Shown piece by piece: positions 27,659 through 35,534 of a stretch of DNA of 64,000 nt. This stretch comes from CAVQBJ01 sp963819075 (lineage in GTDB: Bacteria > Actinomycetota > Thermoleophilia > Solirubrobacterales > Solirubrobacteraceae), in assembly GCA_963819075.1 (NCBI GenBank), contig CAWFUP010000003.1, positions 310,001-374,000 of the forward strand, read 5' to 3'. Numbering within the stretch: position 1 is the first letter of the stretch; each line of letters starts with the position of its first letter. The notes beneath the pieces were generated by a model. The model saw only the letters and a program-made list of their open reading frames with translations, did no database searches and was not told where the DNA came from. The position numbers and the translations under genes are program-made.

Positions 27659-28420
27659 TCACATCAGGCGCTCGGGCTCGATGCCGTGCGCGCGCAGCGC
27701 GGCCTCGATCTGTTGACTGACCAGCTCGATGACGGCCACGCGCGCGTAGCGCTTGGACTCGGCCGGAATGACGTGCCAGCGGCCGTCATCGTGGTCGGTG
27801 CGCCGCAGCATCGCCTCGATCGCAGCGCCATAGTCCGAGCGGCGCTCGCGGTTGCGCCAATCCTCGTCGGTCAGCTTCCAGCGCTTCAGCGGATCGCGCT
27901 CGCGGGCGCGGAAGCGTCGCAGTTGCTCGGCGTCGCTGATGTGCAGGAAGACCTTCACGAACCACATGCCCTCGGCCGCCACGAGCCGCTCGAACTCGAC
28001 GATCTCGCCGTAGGCGCGCTCGATCTCGTCCGGCGTCGCCAGGGCCTCGACGCGCTCGACGAGCACGCGCCCGTACCAGGTGCGGTCGAACACCGCCATC
28101 CCGCCCCAGCCGGGAAGCGACGGCCAGAAGCGCCACAGGAAGTGGTGGCGCCGCGCGACCGCCTCCGGTGCGGCGAACTCGACGACGCGCACATGGCGGG
28201 GATCGAGCGGCGCGACGAGGCGCTTGATCGCACCCCCCTTGCCCGAGGCGTCCCAGCCCTCGAAGAGGACGGTCAGCGGCGGCCCGAGCGCGCCATCGCC
28301 GAGCAGGCCGGCGTGCTGGAGGCGCAGGCCGAGCAGGCGGCGCTGCGCGGCCGCGACGCGCACGTCGGCCTCGGCGGGGTCGTAGGTGAGCGTCAGGTCG
28401 ACATCGTCGAGGCAGCCCAT
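27659..28420 (-). CDS. Polyphosphate kinase 2 family protein
   Basis: PPK2-family enzyme, about 253 residues, which transfers phosphate between polyphosphate and nucleotides. Walker A FEGWDASGKGGAI, the RHHFLWRFW stretch, Walker B DRTWYGRVLVERVE and the lid-region Arg-rich ERDPLKRWKLTDED are all present. The single-domain length is class I or III, working mainly on ADP/GDP or AMP/ADP; this cannot be separated by eye. ATG at 28420 is chosen; GTG codons at 28423 and 28438 are alternatives. Confidence 0.9.
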   Translation of the reverse strand: MGCLDDVDLTLTYDPAEADVRVAAAQRRLLGLRLQHAGLLGDGALGPPLTVLFEGWDASGKGGAIKRLVAPLDPRHVRVVEFAAPEAVARRHHFLWRFWPSLPGWGGMAVFDRTWYGRVLVERVEALATPDEIERAYGEIVEFERLVAAEGMWFVKVFLHISDAEQLRRFRARERDPLKRWKLTDEDWRNRERRSDYGAAIEAMLRRTDHDDGRWHVIPAESKRYARVAVIELVSQQIEAALRAHGIEPERLM

Positions 28421-28469
28421 CACCGGCGATGTTCGCACCCGATGCGCCGGCGCCGCGCCGCGAGCGCGC

Positions 28470-29717
28470 TCACGAGCGCGACATCGAGGCCTCCGCCGCG
28501 CGCACCGGCCGGCGGACCTCCGCGAGCCAGAGGACGAGACCGAGCAGCCCGAGGGCGCCGCCGACGGCGCACACCGCCGTCCAGCCCCCGCGGCTGTACA
28601 CCACGGCGGCGAGCGCCGACCCGGCCGCGCCCCCGGCGAAGTAGCACGTCATATAGATCGTCGTGATGCGGCTGCGCGACTGCGGCCGCAGCTCGTAGAT
28701 GTCGCTCTGGTTGAGGATGTGCGTGCCCTGCACGGCGAGGTCGAGCACGATCACGCCGGCCACGAACGGGGCGAGGTGCGTCCCGCCCCACGCCAGGAGC
28801 GCGAACGACGCCACCATCAGCGCCAGCAGGGCGCCACGGGAGACCTGCGTGTACCCGGCGTCGGCAAGCCGACCGGCGAACGTGGCCATCAGGGCGCCCG
28901 CCACGCCGACGAGGCCGAACAGCCCGATCACCCCCTCGCCGTAGTGGTATGGCGCACCGGCCAGCACGAACGCGGCCGACGTCCAGAACACGCTGAAGCA
29001 GGCGAAGCCGATCGCCCCGAGCGCACCCCGACGCAGGACGAGTGGCTCCTCGCGCGCGATGCGCACCACCGACGCCAGCAGCTCGCGGTAGCCGAGCTCG
29101 ACGCGCGGCGGCACGTTCGGCAGCTCGCGCCAGAGCACGGCGGCCAGCGCAACCATCATCGCCGCGGCGATGAAGTACACCGTGCGCCATCCGGCGGCGG
29201 CGGCGAGCAGACCGCTCGCGGTACGCGCGAGCAGGATGCCCACGAGCAGGCCGCTCATCACCGTGCCAACGACACGTCCGCGCTCGGGCTCGGCGGCGAG
29301 CGTCGCCGCGAAGGGCACGATGATCTGTGCAACCACAGACGTGAGACCGACGCAGGCCAGCGCGACCGCCAATGCGCCGAGCGACGGGGCGAGCCCGGCG
29401 CCCACCAGCCCGATCGTTGTGACGCCGAGCATGACGGCGAACAAGCGCCGGCGCTCGCGCAGATCGCCGAGTGGCACGAGCAGGATAAGCCCGGCGGCGT
29501 AGCCGATCTGTGTCGCGGTCACGAGCAGGCCCACGGCGGCGGTCGAGACGCGCAGCGTCCCGGCGATCGTGTGCAGCAACGGCTGCGCGTAGTACAGGTT
29601 GGCCACCACGAGGCCGCACGCGGTCGCGAGCAGGAGCGTGAGGCGGCGGTCGATGCCGGCGCCCTCGGCGCCGCGGGCCACCCCGGAGCCCCGGGTCTCG
29701 GTCGCGATCTCGCTCAT
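28470..29717 (-). CDS. MFS transporter
   Basis: Major facilitator superfamily protein, 415 residues with 12 predicted hydrophobic segments. The loop-2/3 motif reads PLGDLRERRRLF and the start CGLVVANLYYAQPLL matches the YnfM/arabinose-efflux subgroup. Charged, poorly hydrophobic residues 1-22 precede the first helix. Likely an exporter; substrate cannot be deduced. It lies 31 bases upstream of PPK2 on the same strand. Confidence 0.88.
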   Translation of the reverse strand: MSEIATETRGSGVARGAEGAGIDRRLTLLLATACGLVVANLYYAQPLLHTIAGTLRVSTAAVGLLVTATQIGYAAGLILLVPLGDLRERRRLFAVMLGVTTIGLVGAGLAPSLGALAVALACVGLTSVVAQIIVPFAATLAAEPERGRVVGTVMSGLLVGILLARTASGLLAAAAGWRTVYFIAAAMMVALAAVLWRELPNVPPRVELGYRELLASVVRIAREEPLVLRRGALGAIGFACFSVFWTSAAFVLAGAPYHYGEGVIGLFGLVGVAGALMATFAGRLADAGYTQVSRGALLALMVASFALLAWGGTHLAPFVAGVIVLDLAVQGTHILNQSDIYELRPQSRSRITTIYMTCYFAGGAAGSALAAVVYSRGGWTAVCAVGGALGLLGLVLWLAEVRRPVRAAEASMSRS

Positions 29718-30111
29718 CGCCTTCAGGATTGCGCATCGCGTCCGGGCCTCCCGCGTCCAGATTCCGTCGAGGAGCGCAACATTGAGGCCGTCGAGGCGTT
29801 ATAATGGCTGTGTGCGGTCGTGCGCGGCCGTGCACGTGGGATTGCAACCCCAGGCGCTGCCCCCGGGCAGGTTGAGCACGAAGTGGCTGCAAACCTACGT
29901 AGATCTCGTTGCCGGCCGCATCGCGATGAGGCCTTTCCGTTTGCGTTGTGCAAGGGCGGGAAGGGCATCGGGCGTCCGCGCTGAACATCCCTATTCGGGC
30001 GTCGGTGGTCGGTCGGACCGCCGTCAACCATAGCAACTCTACGCGAACTGGTTGACAACGCAACTATCCGAACGTATAATTCCGACTACAAGAATCGGAT
30101 TGAAGGACGAT
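29718..30111. other. 394-base intergenic region upstream of the sigma gene
   Basis: No gene of convincing composition. The region contains an isolated TATAAT at 29800-29805 without a good -35, a nested hairpin at 29932-29964 (outer CCTTTCC/GGGAAGG, inner TTTGC/GCAAG around a 5-base loop), and a perfect promoter at 30052-30080. It is less GC-rich than its surroundings. A short RNA or a long regulated leader would fit, but covariation evidence is lacking. Confidence 0.4.
30052..30080 (+). promoter_or_regulatory. Perfect consensus promoter of the sigma factor gene
   Basis: TTGACA (30052-30057), a 17-base spacer and TATAAT (30075-30080), an exact match to the vegetative consensus and rare in such GC-rich DNA. 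Transcription should begin near 30087, giving a 25-base leader with AAGGA at 30103-30107 before the ATG at 30112. The match rules out the in-frame TTG at 30052 as a start codon. Confidence 0.9.
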
Positions 30112-31116
30112 ATGTCAGACGTGATGACCCTCACCCCCCCAGAATTTGAGAGCGACGAGATCGTCGACGAGGCGCCGACCGTGGCGACCGTCGAGTTCGA
30201 CGCGCCTGACGAGGCCGACGAGCCCGCCGCCGAGGAGGAGACGGCGACGGCGCCCGTCGCCCCGACGCGCATCCACGAGGTGGTTGCGGACAGCTTCATC
30301 CCGGAGTCGGTCGACCAGCTGCTCGCCCACTCGCGGCGCTACCCGCTGCTCACCCCGGCCCAGGAGATCGAGCTGGCCCAGCGGATCGAGCGCGGAGACC
30401 TCCATGCCAAGGAGTTGATGATCAACTCCAACCTGCGCCTGGTCGCGTCTAACGCTCGTCGCTACCAGAACCAGGGACTGCCGCTGTCGGACCTCGTGCA
30501 GGAGGGCATGCTCGGATTGATCCGCGCGAGCGAGAAGTTCGACTGGCGCAAGGGCTTCCGCTTCTCGACCTATGCGACGCTGTGGATCCGCCAGGCGATC
30601 CAGCGCGGCCTGGAGAACTCCGGCCGCACGATCCGCCTTCCGGTCCATGTCGCGCAGCGGTCGCGCAAGGTCGGGCGCATCGAGCGCGAACTGACGGTGC
30701 GGCTCGGACGTGAGCCCACGATCGAGGAGGTCGCCGCCGAGGCCCAGCTGCCGGTCGAGCAGGTCGAGGAGGTCCGCGATCAGCGGGCCGCGCTCGTCAG
30801 CCTCGATCAGCACGTCGGCGAGGATGCCGACACGGCGCTCGGCGACCTACTGCCCTCCGACGACGAGGCCCCGGACGACACCGCGTGGGTGAACGAGCGT
30901 GAGCGCATCGTGCACGAGGCGATCGCCCAGCTGCCCGACACCGAGCGCACGGTCATCACACTGCGCTTCGGCACTGGCCGCGAGGAGCCCCAGACCCTCA
31001 CCGCGATCGGCAAGCGCCTCGGCTTCTCGGCGGAGCGCGCTTCCCAGCTCGAGCAGCGGGCGCTCAAGAAGCTCGCCGAGTCGGCCGACCTGGCCGCCTT
31101 GCGCGAAGCAGCCTAG
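30112..31116 (+). CDS. RNA polymerase sigma-70 family factor (group 1/2-like)
   Basis: A 334-residue sigma factor. After an acidic first 60 residues it has region 1.2 (SVDQLLAHSRRYPLLTPAQE), region 2 (LVQEGMLGLIRA, FRFSTYATLWIRQAI), region 3 (RTIRLPVHVAQR, LGREPTIEEVA) and region 4 with a recognition helix SAERASQLEQRALKKL. It lacks region 1.1 and diverges from primary factors in 2.4 and 4.2, so it is probably a group 2 factor. Strong constitutive promoter, start ATG with AAGGA. A hairpin follows the stop, then the hydroxylase gene. Confidence 0.9.
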   Translation: MSDVMTLTPPEFESDEIVDEAPTVATVEFDAPDEADEPAAEEETATAPVAPTRIHEVVADSFIPESVDQLLAHSRRYPLLTPAQEIELAQRIERGDLHAKELMINSNLRLVASNARRYQNQGLPLSDLVQEGMLGLIRASEKFDWRKGFRFSTYATLWIRQAIQRGLENSGRTIRLPVHVAQRSRKVGRIERELTVRLGREPTIEEVAAEAQLPVEQVEEVRDQRAALVSLDQHVGEDADTALGDLLPSDDEAPDDTAWVNERERIVHEAIAQLPDTERTVITLRFGTGREEPQTLTAIGKRLGFSAERASQLEQRALKKLAESADLAALREAA

Positions 31117-31141
31117 CTCCGCTAGCTTCCCCCGCGATCTT

Positions 31142-31165
31142 CCCCTCGGTCACTCGGCCGAGGGG
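31142..31165. terminator. Hairpin after the sigma gene
   Basis: Perfect 8-base arms CCCCTCGG (31142-31149) and CCGAGGGG (31158-31165) with an 8-base loop, 25 bases after the sigma stop and just before the ribosome site of the next gene. No T-run follows, so it could be an actinobacterial-type terminator or attenuator. Confidence 0.4.
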
Positions 31166-31185
31166 GCCGGCCGAAGGGAGTCGAT

Positions 31186-32013
31186 GTGAGCAGTTCGCTG
31201 TGGGATCGGATCGTCACCGCCACGATCTATGTCGGTGAGCGGATCCTCGCCCCGATCGAGCGCTGGATCGGCCGGCGCTCGCTCGTCGGCGACGCGACGT
31301 TCCTACCGAATGAGCGCTTCGCGTGGATCGAGGACGTCGAGCGCAATTGGACGTTCATCCGCGACGAGCTCATGGCGCTGCTCGACGATCGCGACGCGCT
31401 GCCCAACTTTCAGGACATCTCGCGCGATCAGATCTACATCACGCAGGACGACCGCTGGAAGACGGTCTTCCTGTTCGGCTACGGCTTCCGCTCGGATCTG
31501 ACGACCGAGCTGTGCCCGCGCACCGCCGAGCTGATGGAGGGCATCCCGGGCATGACCACGGCGATGTTCTCGATCCTCTCCCCACGCAAGCACATCGAGC
31601 CGCACCGCGGGCCGTACAAGGGCGTGCTGCGCTACCACCTCGGGCTGATCGTGCCCCGCGACAAGGAGAGCTGCCGGATCCGCGTCGGCGAGGACATTCG
31701 CCACTGGGAAGAGGGCAAGAGCCTCATGTTCGACGACACCTACGACCACGAGGTCTGGAACGACACCGACGACCTGCGCGTCGTGCTCTTCGTCGACGTC
31801 ATCCGCCCGCTGCCCTTCCCGGAGTCGATCGTCAACCGGGCGATCCTCAAGGGGATCGGCTGGTCGCCGTTCGTGCAGGACGCCAAGCGCAACCAGGAGA
31901 CCTGGGAGCGCAGCTATCGCGAGTACCAGCGGGCCCGCGAGGCGACAACGACGCCAAGCGGCCGCTTCCAGCAGAACGGCGCGAGCGACACGCGCTCGGT
32001 CGCCTCTCCGTGA
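31186..32013 (+). CDS. Aspartyl/asparaginyl beta-hydroxylase family protein
   Basis: Fe(II)/2-oxoglutarate-dependent oxygenase of the Asp/Asn beta-hydroxylase family, 275 residues. The iron ligands sit in HIEPHRGPYKG (first His), and DDTYDHEVWNDTDD (second His), with the Arg of LRVVLFVD binding 2-oxoglutarate. A short amphipathic N-terminal segment precedes the domain. The start is GTG after GAAGGGAG. In bacteria, family members modify lipids (LpxO-like) or proteins; which one is unclear here. Confidence 0.87.
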   Translation: MSSSLWDRIVTATIYVGERILAPIERWIGRRSLVGDATFLPNERFAWIEDVERNWTFIRDELMALLDDRDALPNFQDISRDQIYITQDDRWKTVFLFGYGFRSDLTTELCPRTAELMEGIPGMTTAMFSILSPRKHIEPHRGPYKGVLRYHLGLIVPRDKESCRIRVGEDIRHWEEGKSLMFDDTYDHEVWNDTDDLRVVLFVDVIRPLPFPESIVNRAILKGIGWSPFVQDAKRNQETWERSYREYQRAREATTTPSGRFQQNGASDTRSVASP

Positions 32014-32032
32014 CGCCGTGTCACCCGGTCCG

Positions 32033-33403
32033 CTACGCCGGTTCCGTGTGCACGATCACCTCGAAGATCCGCGGGTTCTCCTCGCGCACGCGCCGCTCGA
32101 CGAGCGACGCGAGGTCGTGCGCCGCGACCAGGGTCGTCTGTGGCGATAGCGCGAGCGTGAGGTAGGCGAGCAGACCCTGCTCGGTGTCGCGGAAGCGCAG
32201 CTCGCGCGGCTCGCCTCCGGTCACCTCGCGCACCAGCTCGCGAAGGCGCTGGTCCTCGTCATGGACGCGTCCGTCGACGACCGGCAGGCCCGAGCCCTCC
32301 TCGCTGAGCGGCTCGATGTGGCTCAGCACGCGCACGGCGCTTGGGACGGCCTCGCGGATCGCCCGCTCGACCTCGTCTGCGATCGCGTGGGCGGCGTCGA
32401 GCGTCAGGCCGCCGGGAACCTTCAGATGGAGGCTGAACTCGGTGCCCTCCCCGACGCGCAGCGCGGACACGTTGTGGATCTCGCGCACCTCGGGCACGCT
32501 GAGCGCCGCGGCGGTGGCACGCTGGCGCAGCGGGCCGAGGAGGTCGCCCTCGGGCTCGACGTGGACGACCACGTCGCTGCCCGGCAGCCGACCCTCGATC
32601 GCCGCCTCGATCGCGTTCGCGACCGCGTGCCCATGCGCGACCCCGGCGTCGGCCGGCACGCCGACGACGACGTCGGCGAAGTGGCGCCCGCCGGCCTCGC
32701 GGATCCGCAGCCGTCTTAGGGAGGCGCCGACGTCGAGCGACTCGATCGCGCCCCGGGCGACGTCCTCGGCGCCCCCCGGCGCGGTGTCCATGAGGACGGC
32801 GACGTTTGTACGCATGAGGCGCCCGGCGGACACGAGCACGAGCCCGGCCACGAACAGCGCCGCAATCGCGTCGGCGCCCGGATACCCGGCGCGCACGAGC
32901 AGCAGGCCGATCAGCACCGCGGTCGAGCCGAGCATGTCGAGCGCGAAGTGCAATGCGTTGGCACCGAGCGCGACGCTGCCGTAGCGTCGCGCGCCGCGCC
33001 GGGACGCGACGGTGCGCAACGTGTCGATGGCGATGACCCCGGCCACGACGGCGATCGTGTACCAGTGCGCGTCGACCGTGCTCGTGCCGTTGACGAGCCG
33101 CACGATCGACTCGTAGGCGATCACGAGGCTGGCCAGCACGAGCACCGCGCCCTCGCCGAGGGCCGACAGGTGCTCGGCCTTGCGATGGCCGAACGGGTGC
33201 TCCTCGTCGGCCGGGCGCCCGGCCACGCCGACGGCGAAGAAGGTCAGCAGCGCGGCGACGACGTCGGTGCCGGAGTGGATCGCCTCGGCCACGAGACCGA
33301 GGCTGTGGGAGAGCAGGCCGACGATGAGCTTCGTCGCCACGAGCGCCAGCGCGGCGACGACCGAGGCGAGCGCGGTGCGCTGGGCGGGACCGAGGCGATG
33401 CAT
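32033..33403 (-). CDS. Cation diffusion facilitator with extended C-terminus
   Basis: CDF-family metal/proton antiporter, 456 residues. Six membrane helices occupy residues 10-200; the metal site motifs HSGTD (helix 2) and HFALD (helix 5) are intact. The cytoplasmic part after residue 210 is about twice the usual length and appears to hold two to three consecutive ferredoxin-like ZT-dimer domains (repeats around VHVEPEG, LSHIEPL and VIVHTEP). Zn, Fe or Mn export is likely. No metal regulator is adjacent. The gene is convergent with the hydroxylase gene. Confidence 0.88.
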   Translation of the reverse strand: MHRLGPAQRTALASVVAALALVATKLIVGLLSHSLGLVAEAIHSGTDVVAALLTFFAVGVAGRPADEEHPFGHRKAEHLSALGEGAVLVLASLVIAYESIVRLVNGTSTVDAHWYTIAVVAGVIAIDTLRTVASRRGARRYGSVALGANALHFALDMLGSTAVLIGLLLVRAGYPGADAIAALFVAGLVLVSAGRLMRTNVAVLMDTAPGGAEDVARGAIESLDVGASLRRLRIREAGGRHFADVVVGVPADAGVAHGHAVANAIEAAIEGRLPGSDVVVHVEPEGDLLGPLRQRATAAALSVPEVREIHNVSALRVGEGTEFSLHLKVPGGLTLDAAHAIADEVERAIREAVPSAVRVLSHIEPLSEEGSGLPVVDGRVHDEDQRLRELVREVTGGEPRELRFRDTEQGLLAYLTLALSPQTTLVAAHDLASLVERRVREENPRIFEVIVHTEPA

Positions 33404-33451
33404 CGCTTGAGCGAGCGTATCCGGCCGGCGGGCGGGCGACCCGCCGCGACG

Positions 33452-34228
33452 CTAGATGCTGGTCAGGTTGGCGAGGCCGGTGCCCTGCAAGAGCGCGTTC
33501 GCCTTCGCGTTGAGGATCGTGAACTCGCCGGTCAGGATGAGCAGTCCCATCGCGACGAGGACGCCACCGCCGGCGGCAATGATGAGCGGGAAGTGACGCT
33601 TGACGTGTGTGAAGGCGTTCGTCATGCGCTCGAAGGCGAGCGCGGTGGCCAGGAACGGGATCGCCAGGCCGGCAGAGTAGAAGGCAAGCAGCAGAGCGCC
33701 GTGAGCGGCCGAGCTCGAGATCGCGGCGGCACTGAGGATCGAGGTGAGCGTCGGGCCGACGCAGGGCGTCCAGGCGAGCGCGAACGCGGCCCCCGCGAGG
33801 AGCGGCCCGCCCCTGCCCGCCGTGCGCATGAGGCCTTCGACGTGCCACTCGCGGTTGAAGCGACCGATGAACGGGCTGAGCAGGAAGACGAGTCCGAGCG
33901 CGATGATGACGATCGCGCCGATGCGCTCGAGCATCACGCGGTGGTCGCTCAGCGTCGCCCCGATCGCCGTCGCGCCGAGCCCCAGCAGGATGAAGATCGC
34001 TGAGAAGCTCGCGGTGAAGGCGAGGCTCGGAAGGAGCACGCGGCGTACCCCGACGCCCTGCAGGTCGGACGGGGCCACGCCGACGACGGTCGACAGGTAC
34101 CCGGGCACGAGTGGGAGCACGCACGGCGACAGGAACGAGACGAGGCCGGCCGCGACCGCCGCGAAGATCCCCACGCCGGTGGCCGGATCGGCAACCCCGG
34201 CCGTGGCGATCAGATGAGTCGAGTGCAT
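33452..34228 (-). CDS. CcdA-type cytochrome c biogenesis/thiol transporter
   Basis: DsbD/CcdA-family membrane protein, 258 residues with about 6 helices, carrying reducing equivalents across the membrane to extracytoplasmic thioredoxin-fold partners. The two redox Cys are in FLSPCVLPLVPG and AWTPCVGP. The ATG at 34228 gives the usual length; the frame stays open upstream through the 72-bp repeat array because the unit is a multiple of three, which is an artefact. Partners could be the TlpA/SCO1 proteins at the left end of the window. Confidence 0.87.
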   Translation of the reverse strand: MHSTHLIATAGVADPATGVGIFAAVAAGLVSFLSPCVLPLVPGYLSTVVGVAPSDLQGVGVRRVLLPSLAFTASFSAIFILLGLGATAIGATLSDHRVMLERIGAIVIIALGLVFLLSPFIGRFNREWHVEGLMRTAGRGGPLLAGAAFALAWTPCVGPTLTSILSAAAISSSAAHGALLLAFYSAGLAIPFLATALAFERMTNAFTHVKRHFPLIIAAGGGVLVAMGLLILTGEFTILNAKANALLQGTGLANLTSI

Positions 34229-34300
34229 CGGCCCCCAAGGATCGCAGAGCGAGCCGCTGGTGCCCGCGATTTCATCCCTCGTCGCGCCGCGGAGGCGTTC

Positions 34301-34714
34301 TCGCCGCGGGGTGTGCTCCCGTACGCCCGCCCAGCGGGCCCAATCAAGCACACCCACCCCGGAGACCCGCGCCCGCCGCGGGGTGTGCTCCCGTACGCCC
34401 GCCCAGCGGGCCCAATCAAGCACACCCACCCCGGAGACCCGCGCCCGCCGCGGGGTGTGCTCCCGTACGCCCGCCCAGCGGGCCCAATCAAGCACACCCA
34501 CCCCGGAGACCCGCGCCCGCCGCGGGGTGTGCTCCCGTACGCCCGCCCAGCGGGCCCAATCAAGCACACCCACCCCGGAGACCCGCGCCCGCCGCGGGGT
34601 GTGCTCCCGTACGCCGCCCAGCGGGCCCAATCAAGCACACCCACCCCGGAGACCCGCGCCCGCCGCGGGGTGTGCTCCCGTACGCCGCCCAGCGGGCCCA
34701 ATCGAGCACACCCC
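34301..34714. repeat. Six-copy 72-bp repeat array with nested palindromes
   Basis: The 516-base gap between yceH and ccdA is mostly six copies of one unit; TGTGCTC starts at 34312, 34384, 34456, 34528, 34600 and 34671 (the fifth interval is 71, from a one-base loss). Each copy holds outer arms GGGTGTGCT/AGCACACCC and inner arms GCCCGC-N3-GCGGGC, followed by a non-palindromic spacer of about 28 bases that is also repeated. Copies are nearly identical, so expansion is recent. The core is the same as in the 13.4 kb repeats. Open frames across it in several phases are artefacts of the 72-base period. Confidence 0.92.
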
Positions 34715-34744
34715 ACGGTTGGCAACGGGGTCGGCGGCCCGGCG

Positions 34745-35437
34745 CTACGCGGGTGGCGACTCGCCGAGCGCGTCGCGGAGCTCGGAGAGCTCTCGTTCGA
34801 GACGATCGACGCGGGCCGTGAGCGCAGCCAGTGCGCTGCCGTCTCCGTCGTAAGCACTGGCCGGCCGCTCGCCGTCGCCCGCCACCGCGGGCGCGACCGG
34901 GGCGCCGGCCACTTCGGGCGCCCCGGGCGGCACCGCGGCCGGCTCGTCGTCGGAGTCCTCACCGAGCAGCTGCTCGTAGCGCTCCTCCTTCTGACCGGGG
35001 CGGCGCGGGAGCTGGCGGGCGAGCTCGCGGTCGATGAGGCGCCCGAGGGAGTCGTCGACAGCGGCGAGATCGGCGAAGGCGTGCATCCGTTCGGTGCGCT
35101 GCTTGAGCTCACCGGGCGTCTGTGACCCCCGGAGCATGAGCACGCACATGACCGCATGCTCGCCGTCGTCCAGCGGCAGCCGCTCGGCGAGCAGATGGCG
35201 GAACTTGGCCGCGCGGCTGCCGGCGCCGCTGGCCAGGCGCGCCAGACCCCGCCGCTGCAGGCGCGTCGTCGCGTCGCGGACGACGTCCTCGTCGTAGCTG
35301 ACGACCGGGTCGCGGTTGGTCGACTGGTTGCAGGCGAGGCGGAGCGCGTTCAGCGACAACGGGTACGCATCGGGCGTCGTGCGCTGCTTCTCCATCAGGC
35401 AGCCGAGCACGCGGATCTCGGTCGGTCGCAGGTCCAT
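34745..35437 (-). CDS. YceH/DUF480 family protein
   Basis: A 230-residue protein of the UPF0502/DUF480 (YceH) family with a tandem winged-helix fold: N-terminal LRPTEIRVLGCLMEKQRTTPDAYP and LACNQSTNRDPV blocks, then VMCVLMLRGSQTPGELKQRT for the second winged helix. The C-terminus is an Ala/Pro linker and a short coiled coil with ALTARVDRLERELSEL. Function unknown. ATG at 35437 fits the conserved N-terminus. Its end faces the 72-bp repeat array. Confidence 0.87.
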   Translation of the reverse strand: MDLRPTEIRVLGCLMEKQRTTPDAYPLSLNALRLACNQSTNRDPVVSYDEDVVRDATTRLQRRGLARLASGAGSRAAKFRHLLAERLPLDDGEHAVMCVLMLRGSQTPGELKQRTERMHAFADLAAVDDSLGRLIDRELARQLPRRPGQKEERYEQLLGEDSDDEPAAVPPGAPEVAGAPVAPAVAGDGERPASAYDGDGSALAALTARVDRLERELSELRDALGESPPA

Positions 35438-35489
35438 CGCGCCAACAGGGTACGACCCCTGCGATGCCGCCGCCCGGACGACCACAGGG

Positions 35490-35518
35490 CGTTCACTACA
35501 GTGCATTCGTGGTGAACG
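35490..35518. promoter_or_regulatory. Inverted repeat upstream of the ABC exporter
   Basis: Perfect 7-base arms CGTTCAC (35490-35496) and GTGAACG (35512-35518) with a 15-base spacer, ending 17 bases before the exporter ATG and 53 bases from the divergent yceH start. It could be a repressor operator for either gene. No adjacent regulator is present. Confidence 0.4.
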
Positions 35519-35534
35519 ACAGGCTGCCGCTCCG

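Noticed and set aside
29798..29806. Second strong promoter at TATAAT 29800
   Set aside because: No acceptable -35 at 16-18 bases on either strand; kept only as a weak hint for a small RNA.
34301..34714. CRISPR array
   Set aside because: The complete 72-bp unit, including the part between palindromes, is repeated; there are no unique spacers and no cas genes.
34210..35157. Repeat-containing proteins on both strands across the 34.3 kb array
   Set aside because: They exist only because the repeat period is divisible by three; composition is not protein-like and they overlap yceH.
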